Shown here: piece after piece, positions 22,203 through 32,745 of the stretch | How positions within the stretch are numbered: position 1 is the stretch's first letter | Layout of the letters: every line of letters starts with the position of its first letter | Source of the DNA: Lepidonotus clava | Lineage: Eukaryota > Annelida > Polychaeta > Phyllodocida > Polynoidae | Reading direction: 5' to 3' | NCBI GenBank assembly: GCA_936440205.1 | Contig: OW387148.1 | Coordinates: forward strand, 14,377,961 to 14,441,960 | Length of the DNA stretch: 64,000 nt | Translations under genes and position numbers: made by a program | Notes under the pieces: model-generated | Databases searched by the model: none | Told to the model about the DNA's origin: nothing | Seen by the model: the letters and a program-made list of their open reading frames with translations, nothing else

Positions 22203-22224
22203 GGAGAGTAAAATTTTACTCCCC
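22203..22224. repeat. Short hairpin of the GAGAGTAAA family, copy 2
   Basis: GGAGAGTAAAA is followed directly by TTTTACTCCCC, an almost perfect loopless palindrome. It shares GGAGAGTAAAA with the hairpins at 25107 and 46281. Confidence 0.6.
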
Positions 22225-22633
22225 ATGGTCTGAAGGACCGGTCTCATCCCTGACCTTGTATACAAATATACGTTGCCCCTTCTCCACCATCAATGAAAAT
22301 GAAATAATGTCAATGACGGATCTATTAGGCCCATTTTTAAAATGGATAAGACACTTTTGGAAATGACGCTTTTGAAACTATTGACTTTTTGGACAATTTT
22401 TACTGCCAATACGTACAGAGAAGGGCACTACCCGGAACTGGCGAAGACTGTCAGATACAGCATCCGTAGAGGCAACACACAATCTCTATCAGTCACCTCT
22501 CGATAGACAGTTAATAGATTCCTCTATTATCACTCACGAACCCAACCACACCTGGTGGCAGACAGTGGAATTAGCTCTGCCAATTAACCACGTGACCGCT
22601 CATTAAACGGCGCGCTGCACATGGGATAAATGA

Positions 22634-22650
22634 CCACCAGGGGGCAGCAG
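22634..22650 (+). promoter_or_regulatory. CTCF-like motif, strong match
   Basis: CCACCAGGGGGCAGCAG is an essentially perfect CTCF core. A YY1 match lies 21 bp downstream, and both sit in a GC-rich patch. CTCF and YY1 are both linked to chromatin looping in animals; their pairing here is inference. Confidence 0.6.
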
Positions 22651-22671
22651 TGGCGCGCGCCTGTCAGCAGG

Positions 22672-22684
22672 GCCGCCATCTTGG
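22672..22684 (-). promoter_or_regulatory. YY1-like motif
   Basis: GCCGCCATCTTGG is the reverse complement of the AAGATGGCGGC consensus of YY1, found at many promoters near the start site. No gene could be recognised next to it. Confidence 0.5.
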
Positions 22685-23090
22685 GGGCCTTATCTCTGTA
22701 TCGTTATCTTGTCCCGGACAGCAACGCCCCCTGTCCTGGACAGTTAGGGCGGGACAGCTGGTACGGATATAGTGGATGCTGACACCAGGCTATTTTAGGC
22801 TAGTTTGAACCTCCACTGACATTTTCTGATTTCATTAAATTCAAAGGCACACAGATACACAAACACACACACAAAGGATCATGGACAAACATACATTTGA
22901 GTTGGTATCAATTCATAGGACAAATGTTTAACCTGTATCAAATGTGTCGCGTCAATTCTTTCAACTCATCATGCTTTATAAGGTCGGAAATCAATAATTA
23001 TTGACATTATATCAAAAAGAGTCCTCCTACCATTCCTTGGGAGGACCCTCTTTATTTATGTACCTTATGGGTACGCTAAATAGTAGACTG

Positions 23091-23727
23091 CATTTCTAAT
23101 ATTGGGGAAACCAAGCTCAGACCTAGTGCACTTTTTCTAGTCGCTATCAAATCCAATTTACGATACATTGGAGAATATGTACCGTCAAATCACCCCCCTT
23201 TCAAAACAAAAATATTGACTGCAATATAAACTGCATCTGATGCTTGGGCTCACATTTCCATGCATTTCTAATATTGGGGAAACCAAGCTCAGACCTAGTG
23301 CACTTTTTCTAGTCGCTATCAAATCCAATTTACGATACATTGGAGAATATGTACCGTCAAATCACCCCCCTTTCAAAACAAAAATATTGACTGCAATATA
23401 AACTGCATCTGATGCTTGGGCTCACATTTCCATGCATTTCTAATATTGGGGAAACCAAGCTCAGACCTAGTGCACTTTTTCTAGTCGCTATCAAATCCAA
23501 TTTACGATACATTGGAGAATATGTACCGTCAAATCACCCCCCTTTCAAAACAAAAATATTGACTGCAATATAGACTGCATCTGATGCTTGGGCTCACACT
23601 TCCATGCATTTCTAATATTGGGGAAACCAAGGTCAGACCTAGTGCACTTTTTCTAGTCGCTATCAAATCCAATTTATGATACATTGGAGAATATGTACCA
23701 TCAAATCACCCCGTTTCAAAACACAAA
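23091..23727 (+). repeat. Tandem satellite, 172-bp unit, about 3.7 copies
   Basis: Units start at CATTTCTAATATTGGGGAAA at 23091, 23263, 23435 and 23607, an exact 172-bp period. The first three are nearly identical and the last, partial copy is the most diverged, ending in the CCCCGTTTCAAAACA stretch. There is no coding sequence. The period is close to one nucleosome repeat. It could be a stray block of a dispersed satellite or the core repeat of a larger mobile element. Confidence 0.95.
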
Positions 23728-24030
23728 TATCACAACAGTGAGTGCTGCGACAGAGCACCATCAAATAGTACGTGCAAAGTGAAGAGTTTGCTGTTCCGTT
23801 GGCAAGTGACATAAAAACAAGCCGATTGGCCCCTGGGTCGACAATGAGGTGTTAAAGGACCAAGAAGCAGGCTCCATCGTTGTGGCCTGCTTTCAGTTTG
23901 TCTAAAAGTAAGCATTCTGTGCGCAGCTCGCCGTGCGCACCTTGCCTCCATCAGACAGACCCCCGTACACCTTACCTCCCCACTACAGACCCTACCCCCA
24001 CAACACGAACCACGTGCTGCTGCTCAGGAT

Positions 24031-24047
24031 GGCCGCCAGGTGGCCGC
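24031..24047 (+). promoter_or_regulatory. CTCF-like motif
   Basis: GGCCGCCAGGTGGCCGC contains CCGCCAGGTGGC, a good CTCF core, and is itself nearly palindromic. CACGTG lies at 24011-24016. Confidence 0.45.
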
Positions 24048-25106
24048 GAATCCCTCAACGAGAAAATCCGTATATTTCATATGGTGTTGTTGACACGTAA
24101 ATGCCTGAGACCGACGCGGGCACCTAAAGGGCCAGGCGAACGTGTCTCCGTGTCCATGTGGCCGCATTTAGGCATCTTTTTAGGGTCCTTCATTTTATCA
24201 TAAACTAAGTTTTTATAATTTTGTTATGACCTATGCATGGTTTTCATTTGTCCATATCCATCTGATTGTTTTTCCTTGAACTTAATTACACGTTTTAGTA
24301 TACCAAATCAATATACACAATTGATTCGGATAAAGACATTACTTTTACCATGTGTTCAAGATCAGTATCCTTTCTATTGACATTAGCTGGTAAATAAGGC
24401 ATTCCGGGTAATATGCTATCATATTTCCCATAATGCTTTCAACGTGGTCTAAAAACTCCTGCCACAATATCTCTGGTTTCAATCCATTGCAAGATGAGTT
24501 TCTCAATCCCTCTTCCCGCCAAAACATGTGCTGACCAGACGACATTTCACTGCAATCGTTTTCCCGTTGAGCAGGCTCTCATTTCCCGCTCAACACCAAA
24601 CCTTACACCGCTTTTTTCCTAGCTAACATTGCAGGCAGCACTTGTAGGACATGTTGCCTTCGTCAGTATGGACGATTTATATAAGAAGTTCGCCTTAATG
24701 GTGGGCAGGCGGCCATGATTGTGTCAGGGGGGACAGAAGTGATGGGGCGGGTATCTGCCGGAGACGGGGACACGGGCGGGGAGCAGGCCAACATGTGCGG
24801 GCTGATCGGAAATACTGACAACAGTCCGAGATAGCGGAGACTGACCCTTATACATTTCTATAAAAACACATTTCCATCTTCTCATGGATAAAATGGCCAC
24901 GTTTCTTGCACCTGTGGGAGTTAGAGGTGGCGGGCTGTCATAGTCAGGGAAGTGTATCATACAAAGTTTTACATTTTACAATCAACTCCCTTTAGTAAAC
25001 AAAATGCCTTGAAACCAAACCAACCTAATTTATTCTACCAAGCTGGCCAGATATTGTTTCATATCAAATGGATAAGTGTAGCCTGTCATATCTTCGTTCA
25101 AACGAC

Positions 25107-25134
25107 GGAGAGTAAAAATAATTTTGTACCCTCC
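25107..25134. repeat. Short hairpin of the GAGAGTAAA family, copy 3
   Basis: GGAGAGTAAAAAT pairs with ATTTTGTACCCTCC with one or two mismatches. Same core as 22203 and 46281. Confidence 0.5.
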
Positions 25135-28100
25135 ATGTATAAATGGATAAAGAACTGTATGGTTCATATTCAGGATTTTGAAATCCTAGTATTGTATGCA
25201 TTAGAGAAATGCAATCATACTACTCCAGCATGCAATTAACATTTTATCTCCCAGACTGACCAGGAGGTTAGCACCCAGCGTGGATGGGCCGATAGGCATA
25301 CCGTTTGAATTAGCAATGGTCGCCAACGTCTTATCATGATATCACAGTTGATTTTGAATTTTGATTGGTTTCCCAGAGTTTCAGCCGTTGGGTGATCGAG
25401 GCTGATCAGAACGACCTTGACCCCCGGTAGGAGGGGAGGGGGAGGGGGTACTCCGTGCTCACTTCAGTGAACCGAGAAAAGTGAAGTGGGAAAGCCCCGG
25501 GGAAAGCAAGGGGTGGTGGATGGGGAGGGGAGTGGGCTATTGACTCATTCAGAAACATGTATTTTAAGGGACTGACACCGTGACAGTATACCAATGAATA
25601 ACGTTAGATCTAAATTTTCAAATGAATTATTGCACATCAAAAACACAAATGAAGGGATTTGAATTAATGGCATTCGGCATTGATTATTCGAACCAATGTT
25701 GCACTTCAGAATTAAAAGCAAGCGCTTTATAGCGTGGCAAAAAACTTTATACGTATCTCAAACCAGGAGCTTTTCTCCAAAAATTAGACTCAGCTGTATC
25801 GGGTTTACTTTAGGAACTAACATTGAAGGGAAGGTAACCTCCGCCCGCCCCTCAGGTACTGGTTTCTCTGCCCCCCCCCCCCCCCCCGACCACCACCCAC
25901 AACACCTTTCCACCCTACTCTCCCGCCGGGATTTCAATCTGGGTGTCCCACAGGCTTATCTGGTTGCCCATACGTCCGCCAGGCACCGCCACTGGCCCTG
26001 CCCTAAATGACAGCCCGGTATCTGATGCTAATTATAGGTCCTCTCTGCTTTTATATCACTGAATATCTGCGGGGCCGTGTGACAGGGTCTCCCCTCATCT
26101 GGTCCCTACCCCACCCTCCAGGGAGCCCCCAGCGGGGGACAGTGCAGTTAAATCTCCTTGGCACTTTACCCGCCAACTGCCAGTCGTTTTTAATAATTCT
26201 CACATGCTCCTCCATACAAAACCGATACGCATTGAATCCGCCCTGTGCCAACCCACCCCTACCCCCTGGGGAGCCTCGCCACCCACCCTAACCAACCCTA
26301 GGTAAACTATCGCCGGGTAATTTCGGTGTGGGTGTCACAAATTTATTTAATTCTGAAACAGACCCTCCATTCTCAACCGCTCACCAAAAATCAATCAAAA
26401 TATAATATACCTGGTCTAACCAGCATGAAATCAAGGTATAATCAGTCGCATATTTATGTACTTCATCCCTGGTGTGGTTTTCAGTTCGTTCAACGGAATC
26501 AAGATTCGGTTTACTAATTAGGTATTCATGAGTTAACTAGTATGACTGTCATAGACGAGAAGTAAGCCTAATCTGGATGCACCCTCTTCTAAACTAATCC
26601 ATATGTTTGGTGGCAAGTTTTGGTTTTATAGATATATTGTATGGGTAGCATTCTCGTGAATAAACAATATTGGTTTTCAATTTTTTGCGGTGATACTTAC
26701 CTAACCTAAATAATACCTATTACTTTCGATATTCATTCATTTGGACATGAATGCAGCGTTAACATGTGAACAAGATTTCTGTCTCTGTGAAGTGGGCCAG
26801 GAGCATGTGACTTCTATGTAAATATATCTCATGCCATTCATCGATACCAGCAATAATGTGACTATTCTACACACTAATTCCATTTTAGTACAGGAACGAC
26901 TTTTCATGACAGCTCCACCAGAATATATACATATCAAATCTTAAGTACATATTCTCTTGTATGCACTCCATACTACCACGCACAGTACATTTTGATTTTA
27001 CTCTCTTTGGTGCATCCAGGAATCACGGAAAAGGATTTATATAATATATCCTTGTCTGCAAGTCACCTGCAGCTTTAAATGAAAGTATCTTTAATTAAAT
27101 GTCTTAACATAGTTGTGCACTATACTATCTAATTCAAATCGTCCCTGGGATGGGTAATTATCGGGCTATACATATGTACTTATATTAGAGCACGAACTAA
27201 TTGGGAGCGGGTGGGGGAGCAAAAAGCAGCTCGTGTAGATGTAAGTGGTTCATAGGTAAACTTCGCTACATGGCTCCAAACCCTATGTCTCCATAAAGTC
27301 TACAATATTTGAGATGTCACTGTAAGATCGTAAAAGCCTATAATGGTTTAGAGAAAAAGGCCGGAGGAAGGCAACGAATGGAATATTGCCACTGCCGGAC
27401 CCTTCATGCCCTCCAGGGTGGACGACCTGTCAGAGGGTGCCACTCAGCACCTCCCCCTTCTCCCACCACCTCCCGCGCCCTGGAGGACCGCCGTAGGGAG
27501 GTGGTGGGGTACAGGGTCTTGGGGTGGGGTCATTAGTCAGGCCCTTATTGTGATAATCTCATTACATACACTCACACCCTGGAGGCCTGCTCCAGGGTCT
27601 CCGTGGTCATATGTCACACCAGCCATCACTCATGTGCCACCCGGGGCCAGACCGTTTAATTTACTAACGGTGGCCGTTGGGTACCAGTTTAAGACGGTGA
27701 AGCAAGTTCACCAACAGTCCTTTCTTGTGATTTATGAGTGCTTGGAAACCTAGAAACATGCTTTCTCTGTATATCAACTTTTTTTTGTGGTCTCAATCCG
27801 GTAAATATTACGCCTAAGAAGGTGCCCTTTTCACCATGGAGTACACATTCATCTTTCAGGGACGGACTAGACCCAATGATCTAAAGGGGCTGCATGAGAA
27901 GAAGAGGGTTACAATCTTCATAGTCCGGTTCTCTGTACTTTTGGAGGGGTCCAAATCACGCTCTGACCTCGACCCCCTTGCACCACTGTAAAAGTTAAAA
28001 CCCCTTTAATTTCTCAGGTACTAACGTGAGCTTGTGTACAGTGTCTCGGCCAAGGATATGTGGCTTTACTCGTTGGCAATTGTTAGTCCAGTCTAATTAA

Positions 28101-28480
28101 TAACCCCTGCACACAGGTAATTACCAGAGTGGGATAGATTAGTCACCTTAATGAACTTATCATACGGCCAGAAGGGGTAGTAAACACACCCGTGGGAAAC
28201 GTGGGAACCACGTCCAAACTACTTACAAACTAGCTTCTGGTCACAAGCTTTTCCATGATCTCAATGGAAATCAAGTTCTTTTCAGCATTGGTCTCCTCTA
28301 TTGAGCGAGATGTTTGACACATGTTTCATGACGGACATAAACATGACGGAGTTGTCTATGTAGTAAAAACATGTCCTGTCTATAAATTGACATACATAAC
28401 GCTTACTATAGCTAAATAAGATAAAGAGCTGTCTTCGCTGTACCACGCGCCGTCACCGCAGCGTGGCGCCACTGCGGGTT

Positions 28481-28494
28481 GTTTCCATGGCGAC
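28481..28494. promoter_or_regulatory. RFX X-box-like motif
   Basis: GTTTCCATGGCGAC differs at two positions from the X-box palindrome GTTGCCATGGCAAC. X-boxes mark many ciliary gene promoters in animals. A second, weaker one follows at 28564. Confidence 0.4.
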
Positions 28495-28563
28495 ATGGCA
28501 GCGGTTAGCGGGTGCTGGGAGCCGCCTGTCTCCCCCGTCCCGGCCCGTGGCCAGCCCGGATCT

Positions 28564-28577
28564 GTTGTCATGGTTAC
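28564..28577. promoter_or_regulatory. RFX X-box-like motif, weaker
   Basis: GTTGTCATGGTTAC fits the X-box half-site on the left and partly on the right. It lies about 70 bp from the first one. Confidence 0.3.
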
Positions 28578-28790
28578 ATAAGACTAATGGCGTCCTGACA
28601 GGGGTAGGGACGCCGGGAGACGTCGTCACGGGGCGCGGGGGAAGACGAACTGGTCGCCGACGTAATACGTCCGTCACAGAGCGACCTCTCGTCGCGTCTC
28701 GTGGTGGCGAGAGGAGACGAGAAAACGTTACGGTGGGACAGATGACTGGGATGGGAATAAACGGATCAGGATCCCTGCTGAAAGCATGAA

Positions 28791-29790
28791 ACTGATTTGG
28801 TTTCAACCTCAAGTCAGTTCAATTGCAAGAACCGTTTAAAGATGATCTAAAAGTAGGTCATGTCCGAGCAACTCCGAACACGGTTTATGATATCTACCAG
28901 TATGTAATGAGTATAATATAATTATAAGCTTACCTTGTACGGGTAAGGCAGCACCCATTTTGTAAGACTAGGCATTTTCAAATTGTTAGGTGTGCACAGT
29001 TGTGGCTTTCAATGATTTACAATTATAACCCATACGTCAAATGGTTATTCCCAATCTAAAATAATCTAGTGAAGTGTGAAAAATAGCTTGAGAACAAAGA
29101 GCATATGTCTCTGTTTACAAAAGAAGTCAAGTTGGCTATCTTACAATTAGAGTCAACGCATTGTTTTAACTTTCCTATGTTTTACATCATAATCATAATT
29201 ATTGATTTAGCATTAATCTTAGTGACCTGGGACGCTGGTGCTTGGGACTCTACACAGGGTCAAAGAACTTAAAATTATGGAGAATGTGCACTCAGGGGTC
29301 TTTTTGTATCACTCAATGATGCACCCAACATGTACTCTAACATAAATCGGAGCCTCCTCTTTCCTTTCGGGAAGCGGCAAGCCCATATCTACACCTTCAA
29401 GTACTGTGAGACATAAGCTGTACTTTGATGATTGGACTTCATGGAATAGGCCTGATATTTAGTATTAGGCCTACACTTACAGGGTCCCAGCAGGATGTCA
29501 TAATAACATTATTTTCAAAGGTGTCTGAACACCACCAAAATATAAAGTACTTGACACTTGACATTATTGAGAGGAACAGACTCGTTTCTATACCCCTTGC
29601 CTTTTTTCTATACTCGTTGAGCGGGCAAACCAAAAGGATGACTCTCCGTAGGTAAATATGGACAGGGCTTTTCTTGTATAAGGATACAAACTTAAATCGG
29701 AGCCTCCTCGTCCCTTTGGAAATCCTATATCTATACTCCTGCCATTGGTGTGTCTACCTTGCTAAACTTAAAGTAAAGGCCTGGGCCTGT
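28791..29790. other. Noncoding AT-rich DNA with a diverged direct repeat
   Basis: Contains TAAATCGGAGCCTCCTC at about 29343 and again at about 29692, followed in each copy by a similar CCTTT and ATATCTA stretch. Otherwise nothing recognised. Confidence 0.45.
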
Positions 29791-29799
29791 TCTTTGCTG

Positions 29800-30780
29800 G
29801 TTGCAGGGTTTGGGGCCTTCACACCGCGGTGCATGTCGGGACCTGACAGAGGGATGCCGGGAAGGGACGTACCCACTGGTAAAACAGTTGTTCCGCTGTC
29901 ACTTCCGGTTACGCCGTCCGCCCGGCTACACCCAGCGCCAACCCGCTTCAACCCGCGCGCCGCAGCTGGAAGTGGGCAGGGGGCGCGGCGGGCGGAGAGG
30001 GACGCGGAAATGGGCCGGAACGCGGCTACCAGAGGCGGGCGGCGGAAGTGGAGCATCGGCGGCGAGGAAGACGGGATAGGAGTGGTTTTAGTTGTTGTTG
30101 TGGGTCTAGGTGATCAAGGTCAGGGTAAGCGTTGGAGAAGATGGATGGTTCGGGGGCTATGGGAAGATGCCCACAGATTCCTTATGGTGGAGTGCTGCTG
30201 GTTGTGGTTACGAGGATGTGGGGAGAGTGGTGAGAGGCTATAACCGTATCAACATTACATCCGGCTGAGAGAAGCCACTCCGGAGAGCTATGACGACAGG
30301 GGAAAAAGTATATACCGCGTTGTGGGAGGCTTGCGTTTTAGTTCCGCAGCGCGCTACTACGCGGCGCTGCGGGCGCGGATAGAGCTCACTACGGTTGGCG
30401 TTGCTCGCCAACCCTGGAGGAGCTGCCAATCTGCAGTGCGCGTGATGGCCCAGGAGTCTAGGCCTACCTCCTGCACGTGTGAGGCCCACCCGGCCGCCAT
30501 CCTCCAGCCCCTGCAGGCAGGGCCCCACCTCCCCACTACTCCTCCACGGCCCTTTTTAAAACGCCGCCCGCGGGCCTTCACAGGAGGGCTATAGCACGCA
30601 GCGCCCTCCTCCTGCGCCGGACGCCCGCCTAATCCCCCTCCTAGGGCGTTGTCATTTGGCAGCCGGCACTACCAGCTCCCCGCCCGGCGCCCCGCCCCGC
30701 ACCCCCGGCCTCCCGCCCCGCTGACCCCGCCTCCACGGCTGGGGCCGCGCCGGGCTTCCCACCTCCTCCTGCGGGCCCAG
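29800..30780. other. Large CpG-dense island
   Basis: Two adjoining GC-rich blocks (about 29810-30090 and 30280-30780) with CACTTCCGG (an ETS-type site) at 29899-29907 and a YY1-like GGCCGCCATCCTCC near 30492. A 189-codon + frame starts at 29674 and runs into the first block, but its composition is low-complexity and shows no domain. I read this as a possible promoter or regulatory island. Confidence 0.5.
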
Positions 30781-31920
30781 TCAGACCCTACTGTTCTAAC
30801 CCTACTCATGGAAGTTTAATGGTTTTTGCTCCTTTTCATGTTGATCTGCAAAGGGGTTTCAAAGTGATTGCTAAAAGTTGAGTTAAAATAATTACTAGTT
30901 AGAAAACCCCTAATTTGGGTTTTATCATACCTCAGTGACTAAACTGATATGAGTTGTGTTTATTTGATGTTTTAGTTCATTCACTATCCACGATTTGCCC
31001 TCTGTCGAACAATTACACAGTCCTAATTTTGTATCAGCATTGTGTTTAATTTACGAGTATAAGTTATGGCTAACACTGTGACACGGTATATATTTACGGT
31101 GTTCCTTTTCCTTTCATATAACACCTTTATGTTTCTTATATTTATATATTGAGGACCAAAGTAATATCGATGGTTCAACAGTCTTATCACGACCCATAAA
31201 TGTACACTGAGGATTCTAGACTTCGGTCAACCCTGTTGAAATGTGACATTTCTATACTACTTACATTAAACCGAGCGAGGGTTCCGAACGAAAACAATTA
31301 TTTTATTCCAAATCACAGTTAGTGAGTAGATTGCATGGATAAAAGAAAAAAACGAACATATTATTTCCTTTCATACTCACAATAAAATGAGCGTAACATT
31401 CAATTCTTCAGTTTTACATAATTCAGTTTCTGTGGCAATGTTATTCCGGTTACAGATTTGACACGCGAAGGACGTCCTTATTTTAGGTGACCTTTTTTTC
31501 CTATCCTCTCCCCTCCCGCTCCTACGCCCCATTTACAGACGCTTCTGTGCTGTAGGCCTATGTGTGAGTCCCCCAGTCCCTAACGACGGTCGTTAGGTAA
31601 AAGCCGGGTAAAAAGGGCGGGAAGCGCGGGTCGGAATCTCCCGCTGATCTCTGATCGACAGCTCCGAGCAGACGACATTCGGCCGCGCGTGCCAAGGTAA
31701 TGGGTCCCCTTTTCGACCTCCTTCCGTCCATCTCCGGAGAGTTGCAATAGCGGGCGTCTTTCGGGCGTCCATTTGCGGCGGGCATAGTACGTCAGCTCAC
31801 CGCTAGGTGTCAGCAGGTAGGTGGGGGCTGTTCCTGTTGACCTCATTAGGGAAAATACCGTCTGCCGCCCGCCGCGCGGACGAAGGACGCGCGGCAGGAG
31901 GCGCGCGCAACGTCCGTTTG

Positions 31921-31936
31921 TAGCGCCACCTCACGG
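31921..31936 (-). promoter_or_regulatory. CTCF-like motif
   Basis: On the minus strand this reads CCGTGAGGTGGCGCTA, close to the AGGTGGCGC core used by insect and vertebrate CTCF. It lies at the edge of a CpG-rich patch. Confidence 0.4.
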
Positions 31937-32697
31937 GCAGGGGGAAATGAAGGCAGCAAGGACGACGCATCTCTTCTGAGGGGAGAAAAAAGAAAAGAAG
32001 GGAATGAGTGGTCTCTATACTAAGGCCTAAATGTAGATCGATTTTTGACTGATTATTCATATGAAGTAAAATAAAACGTGCTCTGAGTATAGCATGTACA
32101 GCATCTTATACCAATATAATTATTATGCAGCCGTCGTGGTTCATTGTGAAATCAGCAACCAATGATATTTGACAAAATCTAACCTTCTCCACACGATGGT
32201 ACTGCCGAAATGGCTGTATACATGAGCGAGTATTAAACCAAGTCCTCTAGTTGTGGTTGGATCTTTCCATCTTGGCTTTGGACAAAGAGGAAGCCCTGTT
32301 GTTTTCGGAGACAACTCTTTCTCTGTGCTTATCCTCTCACCTGGGCCGACCTGAAGAGTGGCGCGACTCGCACTCGACCGCTAGCAAGGTCCTTATGAAC
32401 TGGATTACCCAAGGGACTATCCACACTGATTTCTACAGACGAGAAGACAGAGTCTTTATTGACTGACTTCTGAAATGAGTAGTTGTAACCCCTAAACCCT
32501 GTATCAAATTTCTCGAACAGTTAGATGGTCAGCGCTGACTTGAGTAAAACAAGGGTATGAATCTGTCTGAAAAAGGACTGAATACGAAATAGTGAAACAT
32601 GCATAGAAAAGTATTTCAACCTTTATGGTATAATTGAAATAAAACTTAATACATTGAATAGGCTCATCACACAATAATGGTGGCCCCAAGTCCTATA

Positions 32698-32705
32698 TGA
32701 CGTCA
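32698..32705. promoter_or_regulatory. CRE palindrome TGACGTCA
   Basis: Perfect CREB/ATF site, 23 bp upstream of a strong CTCF-like motif. Confidence 0.4.
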
Positions 32706-32728
32706 TTAAACTCAAATCAGCTCCCGCA

Positions 32729-32745
32729 CCGCCAGATGGCAGCAC
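32729..32745 (+). promoter_or_regulatory. CTCF-like motif, strong match
   Basis: CCGCCAGATGGCAGCAC matches the CTCF core, including the AGATGGC form common across bilaterians. A CRE lies close by. Confidence 0.55.

Larger units (their letters stand above)
19849..23090. other. Noncoding DNA with scattered motifs
   Basis: About 3.2 kb without a recognisable gene. GC-richer patches at 20540-20840, 21540-21740 and 22530-22750 alternate with AT-rich sequence. 20779-20799 holds a tandem of AGAGCTGCTC. The direct pair AGGTGATTA(T/C)GT lies at 21266-21299. A CA-rich microsatellite lies at 22848-22875. Confidence 0.5.
23728..28440. other. Noncoding DNA, no gene seen
   Basis: About 4.7 kb without recognisable genes. 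It includes a poly-C tract at 25871-25887 and GC-richer patches at 23930-24140, 26050-26330 and 27360-27660. The short frames in these patches show no domains. Confidence 0.5.
28441..28790. other. CpG-dense island
   Basis: GC-rich, CpG-dense sequence with a 108-codon + frame (28463-28789) and an overlapping minus-strand frame, neither with a recognisable domain. Two RFX X-box-like motifs fall inside it. This is promoter-like, but no downstream exon is identified. Confidence 0.5.

Noticed and set aside
29674-30243. 189-codon + strand open frame
   Set aside because: It runs from AT-rich DNA into a CpG island, is low-complexity in its second half and shows no family signature; GC-rich DNA lacks stops by chance.
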